Assembly (NCBI GenBank): GCA_012845835.1
Contig: JABAKD010000019.1
Coordinates: forward strand, 7,460,994-7,524,993
Origin: Undaria pinnatifida
Lineage: Eukaryota > Sar > Phaeophyceae > Laminariales > Alariaceae
Direction of reading: 5' to 3'
Length of the DNA: 64,000 bases
Below the pieces are notes generated by a model, which was not told the origin of the DNA, made no database searches, and saw nothing but the letters and a program-made list of their open reading frames with translations. A program made the position numbers and the translations under genes. Positions 1 to 10,660 of the stretch are shown piece after piece (position 1 is the first letter of the stretch; every line of letters begins with the position of its first letter).

Positions 1-4
1 CAGT

Positions 5-385
5 GAGTGATATGGAGCCGGTCGCCCCGGTGGTCTAGTGGGGTTACACTCGAATACTACTACTAATAATACCAGCGTTGGTCCTTGAGTTCAATAACCA
101 CCGTTGTGAGCTTTGTTGGCTTTATTTATTTGCAGAAATAAATGGGAAATACATGATCAACTAACTGCTGAAATCGCCTAGCAGCGTGGGTAGGTACAAA
201 TCGACGCGAATCGACGAGGCAAGAAAATGCTGAATTTCTTCTCGCGATAAAAATTAGGGGAGGTATCGTAGTGGGGAGGGGGGAGGGGAGCCCGCTATAT
301 GACCCCGGATCTAAGTTATTCTATTGGGAGGGCTTGAGAGTAATGCGAGTATCACAATAAATGGGATGAGAAAAAGAAAAGAAGT
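5..385 (+). repeat. tRNA-derived SINE-like element, copy 1
   Basis: One of three diverged copies (others 42868-43240 and, reversed, 60160-60492). The head carries an RNA polymerase III A-box-like stretch, GGTGGTCTAGTGG, and a degenerate B box (CTTGAGTTCAATAACC; the third copy keeps GAGTTCGATTCCC). The body shares GCCTAGCAGCGTGGGTAGG and TCGACGCGAATCGACGAGG with the other copies. The 3' end is AATAAATGGGATGAG followed by an A-rich tail. Length, tRNA-like head and A-rich tail are those of a SINE. The 5' edge is within a few bases of the window start, so a target duplication cannot be judged. Confidence 0.6.
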
Positions 386-579
386 GAAGTGTATTAGTGC
401 TGCTATAATAATACGATACCCAAGCAAGTTGCTCTGATCGACTCGATCTGGACTGACTGCTGTTGTATTATACAATTGGTCCATGTACAACTTCTCTAAT
501 CACACGCAGCGGACATGGCCAGTCACGTTACTGGCCCCAGATGCTTGATTGCGTAAAGCTACCATGAGGAACGCACTCG

Positions 580-872
580 GCAAGTTTCGTCGCCAGACTA
601 AAGAGTCAGTCGGCGTGTGCTCGGATTTATCCGATCGAAATCTGATTAATAAAGCTCGGAATCGGATTCACTTCGAAAACGGTAGTAGTACATTGTTATG
701 ATTGTTAGTCTATATCGAACTCTCGGCATTACCTTACATACTGTACACGCAGACTATGATTGTGTGTATAGACTTTTTCTACTCTACCAAGTATTGTGAA
801 TCGAACAATTCGAAGCGCTGCCCTGCCCTACCCGAAGCATGGGTGCCGGCGAATGCTATGGGAGCCCTTGTA
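580..872 (+). repeat. hairpin-terminated dispersed repeat, copy 1
   Basis: Ends at GGAGCCCTTGTA (861-872), preceded by the remnant of a hairpin whose left arm (GCATGGGTGCCGGC) is intact and whose right arm has decayed. The body (AGAGTCAGTC, GTTAGTCTATATCGA, GGCATTAC) is shared with 46630-46863. It belongs to the CCCTTGTA-terminus family described in the findings. Confidence 0.5.
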
Positions 873-1097
873 TGCCTAACTAATTACCTGTGAACGTTCC
901 CGTGCAAGCGGGGCAATTCGACCTACTCTCAAAACAGTACTCTTGCAACTCTCCGCTCTACCGCTCGCCACCCGGTCCCTAGCGACCGCACGCCCGTGCC
1001 ACGCCGGCCCCACTCATCAGCCCTCGGTGTCCCCGGCAACGAAACGGCCGACGAGTCCCAACTCCGCGAGCGGGGGGCATGAAAAGCCTCTCCTGGG

Positions 1098-1972
1098 GAC
1101 TGCTCGCGCACTCCCCCGGAAGGTGGAGAATAGTAAGAAAGTGCAAATCCCACCCAGCTCCTGGCGTACCACAGATTCACAGGTGTACTGCTGTGGTGCG
1201 TACTGCCGTACTGATGTGCTGCCGTTGTGGATTGGTTGGTACGTACTGCTCCACTACTGTTGTACTGCTGTGGTGGTGTGTTAGTCAGTGGGTGGGCGGT
1301 GGGTGGTGGGTGCTTGGCGGGTGACGGCTCGCGTTCTTCCCCGGAAGATGGAGAATCGTAAGAAAGTACAAATAAACCCCACCCAGCTCCTGGCGTGCCA
1401 CAGGTGTACAGCTGTGGTGCGTACTGCCATACTGGTGTGCTGCCTTTGTGGATTGGTCGGTACTTACTACTCCACAATTGTTGTACTGCTGTGGTGGTGG
1501 GTTGGTCAGTGGGTGGGTGGTGGGTTGTCGGTGGGTCTTTGGTGAGCTGCGGCGCACGCTCTCCCCCGGAAGGTGGAGAATCGTAAGAAAGTGCAAACTA
1601 ATCCCACTCAGCTCCTGGCGTACCACAGGTGTACCGCTGTGGTGCATATTGCCGTACTGCTCTGCTGCCGTTGTGGATTGGTCGGTACGTATTACTCCAC
1701 TGCTGTTGTACTGCTGTGGTGGTGGGTTGGTCGGTGGGTGGGTGGTGCGTGGTGGGTGGTGGGTGGTGGGTGTGCTTGGTGGGTAACAGCTCGCGCTCTC
1801 CCCCGGAAGGTGGAGAATCGCAAGAAAATGCAAATCCCACCCAGCCCCGGGCGTACGACAGGTGTACCGCCGTGGTGCGTATTACCATACTGGTGTGCTG
1901 CCGTTGTGGATTGGTCGGTACGAACTGCTCCACTGCTGTTGTACTGCTGTGGTAGTGGTTTGGTCTGTTGGT
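1098..1972 (+). repeat. tandem array, about four units of 225-237 bp
   Basis: The anchor CCGGAAGRTGGAGAA recurs at about 1117, 1342, 1567 and 1804. Units then run through a conserved GTGCAAAT, ACCACAGGTGTAC, GTTGTGGATTGGT and a GGTGGTGGGT-rich end. All six frames contain long open stretches here, on both strands, which is a by-product of the tandem GT/GC composition; I do not call any of them a gene. Confidence 0.8.
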
Positions 1973-1973
1973 T

Positions 1974-2037
1974 ATATAGCACTACCCACTGAACCACGTA
2001 GTCACGTGACTACGTGGGCCAGTGGGTAGTTCTATAT
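1974..2037. repeat. near-perfect 64 bp palindrome, copy 1
   Basis: Two 32 bp arms with three mismatches meet at the centre GTCACGTGAC. The outer ends are ATATAG/CTATAT. A related palindrome lies at 4686-4751. This looks like a tiny fold-back MITE or its excision remnant, inserted at the edge of the tandem array. Confidence 0.75.
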
Positions 2038-2055
2038 GACCAACGAAATATATGA

Positions 2056-3420
2056 TTGCGAGTCCGCCAATTGACTCTCACCGACTTCGTCACAGGGATC
2101 TCCGGGGCTCTCCCCTCGCCTTCACCACCTTTACCTGCCCAGATGCATGACTCCCTGTCCCAGGAGGAGGGGGGGTCCGAGGCCGACGAAGAGAGCACGT
2201 CAGATCGAGGTGGGGGGGGGGAGTATGGACGAGCAGGACGAAGGTCTGGCTCGCCTGACCGACCTCGACGTGACGTAGGGGTTTGATCTGCACGCGTTCT
2301 GGCGGGAGCGCTCACAGGAGACACCTGCTGCCGGCGATGCTGGCAATCTGCACGCGTGCTTGCAGGAGCGCTCACAGGAGGCACCTGTCGCCGGCGATGC
2401 TGGCGACGGAACAGCCGAGACGATGGACTCGTCTCAAGAGGGCGTGGTGGACGCCTCCTCGGTCCCGGCAGGGAGGGCCGAAACAGTCGAGACGATGGGT
2501 TTGTCTCAATGGGGCGCGGTGGATGCCTCCTCGGTCCTGGCAGGGAGAGACAAAAGCGACTCAGGCGCATCAACAGCCTCCGGCACCGACCAAGGGAACG
2601 GCGATGATCCCCCCGCGGTTCTGTCGGGGAGGGCAGCTCAAGAGTTCAGTTGCTGGGGACGGCTGCCCCCGACAATAAGCGGCCGGACCCGGAGTCAGAG
2701 TCAACGCCTGCAAGGTGAATCTGCTCAATTTCAGCGTGTGATCGAGGACGCGATGTCGTACTGCGAAAAGTGGACGGAGTTTGAGAGTATTCTGAACGAC
2801 GGAGACCGCAATGGCCATGATGGCTGGAGGACCTGCTGTGGAAGACAATAAAGGGGAGTCAAACGTGTGCATGCCGAGTGGTTTTCCAGAAGATGTAGAA
2901 CCACCCCCGCAATTCGTAGCTGATGTAGAGTGTTCCCAATACAAAGCGGCGTGGCGTAAGGCCATGAATAATGAATTGGACGGTCACAAAACGACCGGTA
3001 CATACGAAGCTGCGACTTCGCCGCGAGGGCGGAAACTTGTAGGTGCAAAATGGGTATTCTCGTACAAGACTGACAAAGATGGTGTAATAGCGAAGACGAA
3101 AGCAAGACTTGCGGCTAAGGGCGTTAGCCAGGTGCAAGACGTAGATTACTTCCAAACGCTTGCACCAACCCCATCGTCAGCGTCAATCAAAATTCTAGCG
3201 GCCGTTGCAAATTAGCAAGGTCTGAAGATTTTCCCATTTATTTAGATGTAGCATGAAACTACCCGATGAGTGTGGTGACATGTCAGGAAATATTGTTCGC
3301 CTTAACAGATCACCATATGATCTAAAACAGAGTGGACGGTAGTGGGCCGGACTACTGGTAGAGACCGTGGTAGAATTCGGCATGGAGCAGGAAAAAAAAG
3401 GAAATAACGTCTTTGCGAGC
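2056..3420 (+). pseudogene. decayed Copia-type pol (linker and reverse transcriptase)
   Basis: The frame at 2811-3215 shows the N-terminal reverse transcriptase of a Ty1/Copia polyprotein: GAKWVFSYKTDKDGVIAKTK, then VDYFQTLAPTPSSASIK, ending AAVAN. The family then continues with the active-site region, but here there is a stop, a deletion of the segment that normally bridges to MKLP, and a further piece (PDECGDMSGN, VRLNRS) at about 3245-3345 with another stop at about 3340. Upstream, 2283-2850 encodes an acidic linker ending GRTRSQSQR, as found between integrase and RT, and holds tandem duplications of 60 bp (from 2285) and 72 bp (from 2417). No integrase, RNase H or LTR is visible, so this is a fragment, much older than the Copia copy at 16471. 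Confidence 0.8.
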
Positions 3421-3563
3421 GTGCGCGCTGGAGACGTGAATGGTTACGATAGTTTGCTCCTGAGTACTACGGTAATGCGTGGCGAGTGAAGGGCCCCATT
3501 TGATCGCTGTTACGACGTCGGTCAGAGTCAATTAACGGACTCGCAAACATATATTTTGTTGGT

Positions 3564-3660
3564 TACAAGGGGCTACGCCGGCGGCCTGGACGGCCGCCGG
3601 TCGCAGCGCAGGATAGTAAATATTAAGAGGGTAAGAAGTAATGCCAAGAGTTAGACGAAG
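3564..3660 (-). repeat. hairpin-terminated dispersed repeat, copy 2
   Basis: Reads TACAAGGGGCTACG (3564-3577) followed by a perfect 9 bp stem CCGGCGGCC / GGCCGCCGG with loop TGGAC, then TAATGCCAAGAGTT. On the minus strand this is hairpin, spacer, CCCCTTGTA end. Same family as 861-872 and 24419-24462. Confidence 0.6.
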
Positions 3661-3829
3661 TTTGTTAATTCATATATGGGAGATACTGGAAAGGGAAAAT
3701 GCCGACAAATTTTTCCCGATTTCCCGTGTGCGGCGGAACAATGCGAGAAGGCAGCCTGGAAATTATGGGAGAGCATGGCGGTTCACCCCAGCTGGGTGAC
3801 GCTCTGCGTTGCTACGCAGAAAGGCGCGG

Positions 3830-4290
3830 CCACAGCTGCTGCTGTGCATATACCATTTGTAGCTTCGTGATGCTGCTGTGCATATACCATTTGTAGCTTC
3901 GTGATGCTGCTGTGCATATACCATTTGTAGCTTCGTCATGCTGCAGGCTCATCATAGCTTCAGCTACTGCTGTACATCATGTACATGTACGTGCTGCTGT
4001 AGACTACCGGGGGTTCAAAAATATTGAGAGTTCGCAGTTCTCCACGACGCCTAGCTGCTGCTGTGCATATACCATTTGTAGCTTCGTGATTCTGCTGTGC
4101 ATATACCATTTGTAGCTTCGTGATGCTGCTGTGCATATACCATTTGTAGCTTCGTCATGCTGCAGGCTCATCATGGCTTCAGCTACTGCTGTACATCATG
4201 TACATGTATACGTGCTGCTGTAGACTACCGGGGGTTCAAAAATATTGAGAGTTCGCAGTTCTCCACTACGCCTGGGTGGCATGTGTTCTC
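3830..4290 (+). repeat. nested tandem duplication, unit about 227 bp
   Basis: A block containing several copies of the ~40 bp unit CTGCTGTGCATATACCATTT...GCTTCGTGATG, then GCAGGCTCATCAT and ACTACCGGGGGTTC, is present twice (about 3837-4063 and 4064-4290). Related CTGCTG-hairpin DNA recurs at 61400-61560 and 63780-63940. No gene is seen between 4290 and 4680. Confidence 0.75.
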
Positions 4291-4685
4291 GGGGATTACG
4301 AACTTTTCTTCCCCAGATCCTAGCACAAACCTCGCTTAGTGGCCTTTAGAGTGGCGACGCCGGCCAGGTAATCGACCCCTCCCCGTGTGTCGGAGGTCAG
4401 AGAACACGTACCGAAGAAATAACGCGAAGAAATTAGCCCTGTGTGCAGACTACGCACCAAACGTCTCACAGGGCACGATTTTTCGGAAATCTCGTCGTAG
4501 ATCTCGACGTCGAGGCCTCGCGCGCGCGCTACGGCGCCGAGCGGGCGGATCAGCTGAGCCGGTGGTTGCAGGCGAGGCGGGGGCACGCCTCAGCGAAGAA
4601 ACCGCGCGGAAAGGCGGTCAGAGGCGGGAGATATCCGCAGACGCAAGGATGTGCATATGTGAAAAGCGAACTAAGATATATAGAT

Positions 4686-4751
4686 CTATAAAGCATTACC
4701 CACTGAACCACGCGGCCACGTGACTACGTGGCGAGTTGGTAGTTCTATATA
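4686..4751. repeat. palindrome, copy 2
   Basis: Same arrangement as 1974-2037: ATTACCCACTGAACCACG on the left, CGTGACTACGTGG around the centre and TAGTTCTATATA on the right. It abuts the 5' edge of repeat family A at about 4760, where the sequence joins the inside of that family (compare 33740), so it marks an insertion or deletion junction. Confidence 0.65.
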
Positions 4752-4759
4752 TCCAACAC

Positions 4760-5440
4760 GGTCGCCTATGGGCCCAATTCTGTAGATTTTGTTTCCAGAA
4801 TTGCTGAAAAAACGATTTCTCGATGCGATCGTGGATTGGACGCGCCGAAATTTCGTGTTCTCCTCACACTTCATTCGACGAAATCAACAACGGCGTCGTA
4901 ATCTCTGAACGTGGCGAGTTCGTTGGGGGCTCCGATCCCCCCTTGGTGCACAGTGCTCACTCTACGGCCGGTGATTTGTGGCGGGCGCCGATCAGGCTTC
5001 TCTTCAAAAAAATTTCGTGTTCTCCTCACACTTCATTCGACGAAATCAACAACGGCGTCGTAATCTCTGAACGTGGCGAGTTCGTTGGGGGCTCCGATCC
5101 CCCCTTGGTGCACAGTGCTCACTCTACGGCCGGTGATTTGTGGCGGGCGCCGATCAGGCTTCTCTTAAAAACACATTTGGCGGCTGGTGTGTAGAAAACT
5201 GAGACAAAAACTCTATCGTCTCCCAACGGGCGAAAAACAGAATTTTGAGAGGATGTGACGGAAGGCCACAGGACAACACAAGCAACCTCTTACGCCCTAG
5301 TAGGGCATGGATCGAGATGAACTCTTCAGCGCTGTCACCTACTCTCATGTGACCTCGGAGCGAAGAGCAGTGACCATGGGTTGTCTCTATGTCGAGATCG
5401 AAGGTCAATCGTGTTTGTTGGACAATGTTGATCATGGCTG
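4760..5440 (+). repeat. dispersed repeat family A, copy 1, with internal tandem duplication
   Basis: Shares TTCGTGTTCTCC, GACGAAATCAACAAC, GGCGCCGATCAGGCTTCT-like text, CTGAGACAAAAACTCTATCG and GGCATGGATCGAGATGAACT with copies at 33660-34310 and 34440-35140. Only this copy repeats its first ~156 bp in tandem (about 4853-5008 and 5009-5165). Open frames across it are short and differ between copies, so I see no protein. The tail at 5490-5535 (TTTGCAAGCTGCGTGGTAC) matches reversed text near 35830 and 60620. Confidence 0.75.
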
Positions 5441-5560
5441 TTTGCGCTTTTTTTTTATAAAAATTGAAAAACGTCAGCTGCGAATACAGTCGATTGAATG
5501 GTAGACATTCAACTTTGCAAGCTGCGTGGTACATGGTTTTTAAATTTTAGATAAAAATAT

Positions 5561-6126
5561 TGAGCGATGGCCGAAATCGGGTACACCCGATTGACCTATG
5601 GCCGTTATCGGGTACGCCTTGAACACACTGTCCCACAACGACTCAGGACGACATCTCATTGGTCGAAACCACACCGCATCCGAACGCAGCCGCATGTCCA
5701 TCGGGTGTACCCGATTATGGCTGAACAAGTCCTCGACGTGTACCCGACTCGCATACAAGCTACCCGATTATGGCCGGACTACTCGACCACCAGCCCACAC
5801 GCACACACGCACGCGCAGCGGGCGCGAACTCGCGCCACGTCAGGAGGCGGGGCATTGTTTGCTCCTCCGTCTCGGAGCTCTTTTTTTCCGGACATCTTTT
5901 TCCGGAGCTCTTTTTTGTGGACCTTGAAGTCGCAGTTAGGCCATTTCTTACGCAGTCGGATACCGCCAGTCGAAAACGGCCCTTTTCGACTGGATTCTTC
6001 TGGTACTTCTTCTTAACGTCTGTCGAGCCGATTTCTTATTCTTATCATCAGTCGAGCCGACTTTATAGTTATGGTGCTCTTCCTAGAGGCGGTTGGTGTG
6101 AGGGAGTACTGCTGTACAGCAGTCGA
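5561..6126 (+). repeat. left terminal inverted repeat of the fold-back element
   Basis: Partner of 8282-8847. Both arms keep the same 149-codon open frame (5567-6016 plus, 8392-8841 minus), with only a few substitutions. The encoded text is low complexity with His/Arg/Thr runs and has no family I recognise. Conservation follows from the arms being copies of each other, so it is not evidence of a protein. Confidence 0.8.
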
Positions 6127-6849
6127 AATCGGTTGGCAGCTCTGCGCTTCGCGCTTTCTTCGCGAGCAACGGCTCGACGAACCCTCGTCCCAGCGAGTTG
6201 GTGACTTTGGGCTTATTTAGCCGAAAGCCGCCAAAGAAAGCCACGTTCGTGGAGTTGCACTCAGCCGAGAGCCGCCAAAGCTACAGCAGCCGCAGCGGTT
6301 GTTGGCAGCATGGGATCGAGACGCGCGCTGCTGCCGTCGTGTGATACACGCTGCTGGCGAGCAAAACTAGGAATGCGCCACGCTGACTTGCTGCGAGAAG
6401 CAACAGCTGGGATAGCGAAGCCAGCGTCAACGCCTTGTATGGTACTGCAGTGTGGTACCTGGTATGGGTGTGTGGCCGTGTGGGTGTGTGTTTGGTGGTG
6501 GGATGAGCGATGCGATCGGTTCAAAAAACACGTAAAAACTTTTTCGACTGAGACTTTTGACTGGAGTATCCAGTCGGAATTCTCAGTCGAAAACAGTTTA
6601 GTCAAAAAAGCCCTTGTTCGACTGCGTGTGTGTGTGTGTGTGTTCTTCACATTAAACCGTTTTTCTACTCGTCGACATCCAGCACACCCATTGTCCGTAC
6701 TGATTCTTCACCCTAGAAAGATCAGCTCTGTGGTCACAAGCCACGACACAGAGATAATGCATCGTAATGCATTCGACAACGCAATGTCATGCCCTAGTAC
6801 TGGGTACGACAGGCACAACATACATACGTCAGCAACAGAAATACATTGG

Positions 6850-6975
6850 AAGAGAGAAATACGAAATAAACAAAAACAAAAACAAAAACAAAAAACAAAA
6901 ACAAAATAAGAAAACAAATAAAAACAAAGATAAAAATAAAACAAAAAATGAAACAAACAAAACGAAGGGGAAATC
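6850..6975 (+). repeat. A-rich microsatellite, AAAAAC-like units
   Basis: An irregular run of AAAAAC and AAAATA units. It generates the hydrophobic Phe/Leu-rich open frames on the minus strand here, which I do not regard as genes. Confidence 0.85.
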
Positions 6976-7718
6976 GAAGAAACAACCCAACCGGAGAGGA
7001 GAGCCAAAGCTCGGAAAAGAAACACAATAAAATGAAATAAAATAAATTAAAGTAAAACCAAAAAAAGATAATCCGAACACGAGCCAAAAACCTGGACACG
7101 CAAGGAGGGAACAAAGGGGAAAAAAATACCCCAGAAAAAGACGAAAAGTGCTATGTACCTACTAGTCGGCCTGGTACCTTGCTACCCTGTCTGCCATCTC
7201 CTTCCTGCCTTCGTCCACCGCGGTCTCCCTTCTATTCCTCCTGTTGCCCCCCCTGCCCCCATTCCCTTGGACGGCTTTCCTTCTACTCCTCCTGTTTCCC
7301 CCCCTCCCCCCTTTGTGTTCTTCTCATTAAACCAAAATACCTTGTAAAAGAGAGAAACAACGAAAGAAACCAAGACAAAATAAATAAATAAATAAATAAA
7401 AAGGGGAGCCAAAGCACGGGAGATAGAAACATACCCCGAGCATGAGCCAAAATGGACATGCAAGGGGGAAAGAAAGGAAAAAAATACCCCGGAAAAAAGA
7501 AACAAGTAAAAGAAGGAAGACTGGGAGGGCCAAATAAAACAGGCTCGTCACCTACCCGCCATGCAAGACTCCCTTCATAAGGATAAGAAGGGGAAAGAAA
7601 AAAAAGAAGAAAAAGAAAAAAAATAAATTCACGGAAAAATCAAAGTACCAAGACATCACATTCCGAGCAGCCGCAGCAGTTGGCGGTACGAGTGGCATAG
7701 ATAGAAAGGTTCCACCTA

Positions 7719-8270
7719 CTAGTCGGCCTGGTACCTTGCTACCCTGTCTGCGGTCTCCTTCCTACTTTCATCTACCGCGGTTTCCCTTCTACTCCTCCTG
7801 TCCCCCCCCCTGCCCCCATACCCTTGTGCGGTGTTCCTTCTACCCCTCCTGCTGCCCCCCCTCCCCCCGTTCCCTTCGACACCACCCACGGCGGATGCGC
7901 GGCGCTGTCTACTCAGCTTTGCCTCATCCTCGTGCCACCTGCCCATGAACCGTTCAGCTGCTTCGAGGACCCCCCGGTACCACTTGCCCACCTTTTTGGC
8001 TGCAGTGGGCCACAGCGCGGTCCCAACTCCAAAAACTAAGGGGGAGTGTTCCGTTGATCCCTCGTTGGCTTTGAACACCCTAAGGTCCTCAGCTATGGCT
8101 CTAGGCCAAGTCTTGAGTTGTCCGCCTGGTTTCGGGTTCTCCCCACCAGCGATCGTCCCGAACATCAACCGACGGGGCAGTCGCCCCTTGTGTTGTCGCA
8201 CCAGGTAAGAAAGCTCGATTTGGGCTTCAGTCGAAAACACATCCGACTGCATAAGAAATGGCCTTAGCAC
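7719..8270 (-). pseudogene. C-terminal fragment resembling a LINE/retroelement protein
   Basis: An uninterrupted 183-codon minus-strand frame just inside the right arm. Residues about 15-125 look like real protein: RLPRRLMFG, GGENPKPGGQ, DLRVFKANEGS, FGVGTALWPTAAKKVGKWY. It then degenerates into a Gly/Arg-rich tail made of repeats (RRGRR, GGRGG). The first part resembles the terminal stretch found after the reverse transcriptase in some LINE-type elements (basic RLPRR-M-FG followed by a PGGQ-type turn); this comes from memory of the family pattern and is not certain. The same frame is partly duplicated at 7182-7340. No catalytic domain is present, so it is at most a captured fragment. Confidence 0.35.
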
Positions 8271-8281
8271 CCCTTGACCTC

Positions 8282-8847
8282 TCGACTGCTGTACAGCAGT
8301 ACTCCCTCACACCAACCGCCTCTAGGAAGAGCACCAAAACTATAAAGTCGGCTCGACTGACGATAAGAATAAGAAATCGGCTCGACAGACGTTAAGAAGA
8401 AGTACCAGAAGAATCCAGTCGAAGAGGGCCGTTTTCGACTGGCGGTATCCGACTGCGTAAGAAATGGCCTAACTGCGACTTCAAGGTCCACAAAAAAGAG
8501 CTCCGGAAAAAGATGTCCGGAAAAAAAAAGCTCCGAGACGGAGGAACAAACAATGCCCCGCCTCCTGACGTGGCGCGAGTTCGCGCCCGCTGCGCGTGCG
8601 TGTGTGCGTGTGGGCTGGTGGTCGAGTAGTCCGGCCATAATCGGGTAGCTTGTATGCGAGTCGGGTACATGTCGAGGACTTGTTCAGCCATAATCGGGTA
8701 CACCCGATGGACATGCGGCTGCGTTCGGATGCGGTGTGGTTTCGACCAATGAGATGTCGTCCTGAGTCGTTGTGGGACAGTGTGTTCAAGGGGTACCCGA
8801 TAACGGCCATAGGTCAATCGGGTGTACCCGATTTCGGCCATCGCTCA
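8282..8847 (-). repeat. right terminal inverted repeat of the fold-back element
   Basis: Reverse complement of 5561-6126. Its inner edge is at TCGACTGCTG; inside it the two arms diverge (AAATCGG on the left, GAGGTCAAGG on the right). Confidence 0.8.
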
Positions 8848-8859
8848 AAAATATTCTTC

Positions 8860-9955
8860 AAATTTACGTAAATTTGCATTAAATTTGAAAGGCAAAACTA
8901 CGAGCCACCAAAATATACATATCTGGTAAAACCGCACGCATCACATCTCAATGAACTGATACACAACACAACAACAGCGCACATTGACATCTCCCCCTGG
9001 CAAACTGCACGACGTGCAGAAGATAGCCACCGAATGCGCGCCACTCGGTCTTCGTGGCTGCTTTCTCTCGTGCTCTCTCGTGCCTCGTGGTCCTGGGACC
9101 AAAAATGGCCGAGCATGTACAACAGCAGTGTTCCCCCACGATGCCCTCGGCAACGCAGCAATCGACGCCGATGTAAGCCCTCTCACGCACCACGCACCAC
9201 CCAACACCGCAAGCAGGAGACAGCAGCAGCAACAGAATCATATATGGGTGGTACCATGGTGGTAGTAGCTGGTAGCACCTACTACTAGCACGCGTGCGTG
9301 TTGCGCCATCACCCGTAGCGAGCTGCCGACTCCACGGTGTACAAAATCTTAGTCGAGCCACTTGATCGCCACCAAAAACCTAGGTGACATGACTGCATGA
9401 TGTCATATGAATTTACGGGTACGAATAAAAACCTGTTTTCGTGTTTTTTGGCTTGCCGCGACGAGAGGAACCCACACAACAGAAGCAGCAGCAGCAGCAG
9501 TAGCACTGGCAGTTGCGCGAGCCGCAACGACACCAAAGACCTGGCCTCAACTCCGAAGATCACCGAGACAGACGATGCATCGCGCGGCGCCTCTCCTCGG
9601 GAGATCCAAATTGCATCCTTTTTTTCCTCGTCCGACTCATCTGTTTTTGGCCCGACGGATGCTCTGCTGGCACAGGTTGGTCTGTTTTTGTCAGTTTTTC
9701 CGAGCAGGCGTCGTTACTGCGTTTAATGTTCCATCTTTTTACATATTCCTTGCTAACCAAAGCGCAGTGAGTCAGCCGCACCCGACGAAAGGCGCTGAAA
9801 CATACTGCTGCATACAGGCTGGGGGAATCCTCGCTGCTGCTGAAGTGAGCTGTGCGGGGTGCACACCGCTCTGTGCTCGTCGTTGTGCACGCCACTTGTT
9901 CGCGATGTTAGTTGTTCCCTTTTTGTCTTTGTCTTGACTGTTCTCTTTCAACGGC
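8860..9955. other. no gene recognised
   Basis: Unique-looking DNA with a short GCA repeat near 9482-9501 and a CTG repeat near 9979-9999. Open frames of up to 176 codons occur but overlap each other on both strands and show no domain or splice pattern I can support. Confidence 0.5.
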
Positions 9956-9959
9956 CACG

Positions 9960-10660
9960 TGATTTTCCTCGTGATGCTACTGCTGCTGCTGCTGCTGCCG
10001 TAACTGGGTGTAGTTCTCGTATGTACCTCAACATGAAACCCGAGTCTTTCGGACAAAGTCAGATGCCAATAATGTCGTATTTTCCCCACAGCAACCTGTC
10101 TTTTTGGGAGCGACAAATTGCATGAGAACGCGTGACAAACCCGCACGCGTTCGTTCATGGTTCACGGGGTGGCATTCAACGGAGCACGAACGGCGAGGGG
10201 CGTTCAAGTCGATCCTCTCGCCACAGCAACACCGTGAAATGTAGAGTACACCTACCGTTAATAGTCACTCGAGGGTGGACCGCGAAGCAACATGGACAGC
10301 GAGTCTTCGGAGCAGCAATGCTAAGGGCTGACAAAATGTGATACCTACCACTGCAATTATTATTTCAAAAAGTTACCCCTTTGTATTTATTTGCGCAGTA
10401 CCACCCCCCCCTGTCAAGATTCGAAAAAATGCTCGAGCATGCCACACCAAATCCAAGATCGTGACTATTTCTCGCTTATCTCTCTCAGCCCCCGCACGCA
10501 TTCACGGCAAGATAAGCAGGGGGAACGACGGGCGAGGGGTGTTGAAGCCGATCCTCGAAGAGAACGCTCGAAGAAATAAGAGAAAACTCGAGATATTGAA
10601 GTGTCGAGATTCCGATACTGAGGCCGACACGGTAAAAATTATTGCCAACGCTTGGCCTAG
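9960..10660 (+). repeat. dispersed repeat family C, copy 1
   Basis: Aligns along its length with 35180-35800. Shared anchors include GCAACCTGTC, TTTTGGGAGCGACA, GTTCAAGTCGATC, AGCAACATGGACAGCGA, TCTTCGGAGCAGCAATGC and GAGATTCCGATACTGAGGCC. The two copies differ by many small indels and preserve no common long frame, so this is a non-coding dispersed element. Confidence 0.8.

Larger units (their letters stand above)
5561..8847. mobile_element. large fold-back element with 566 bp terminal inverted repeats
   Basis: The left arm 5561-6126 and right arm 8282-8847 are reverse complements of equal length with few mismatches. Both outer ends read TGAGCGATGGCCGAAATCGG inward. AAAATAT directly flanks both ends (5554-5560 and 8848-8854), a candidate target duplication, though AT-rich. 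The interior holds A-rich low-complexity DNA (6850-6970), a direct duplication of a CT-rich block (about 7157 and 7721) and a minus-strand frame at 7719-8270. Each arm also has inner CAGTCGAAA / TTCGACTGG inverted motifs. No transposase is visible, so it is probably non-autonomous. Confidence 0.8.

Noticed and set aside
929-1833. Long overlapping frames of 182 codons on the minus strand across 929-1833
   Set aside because: They run through tandem units and all six frames are similarly open; His/Thr/Pro-rich text follows from the GGTGGGT repeats.
3837-4290. CRISPR-like array
   Set aside because: Repeats are adjacent tandem duplications with CTG-rich text and no unique spacers, in eukaryotic DNA.
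5567-6016. 149-codon frame conserved in both arms of the fold-back element
   Set aside because: The arms are copies of one another, so conservation is not independent evidence; the protein text is low complexity and unlike any family I know.
6708-7114. Phe/Leu-rich frames resembling membrane proteins on the minus strand
   Set aside because: Produced by the AAAAAC/AAAATA microsatellite.
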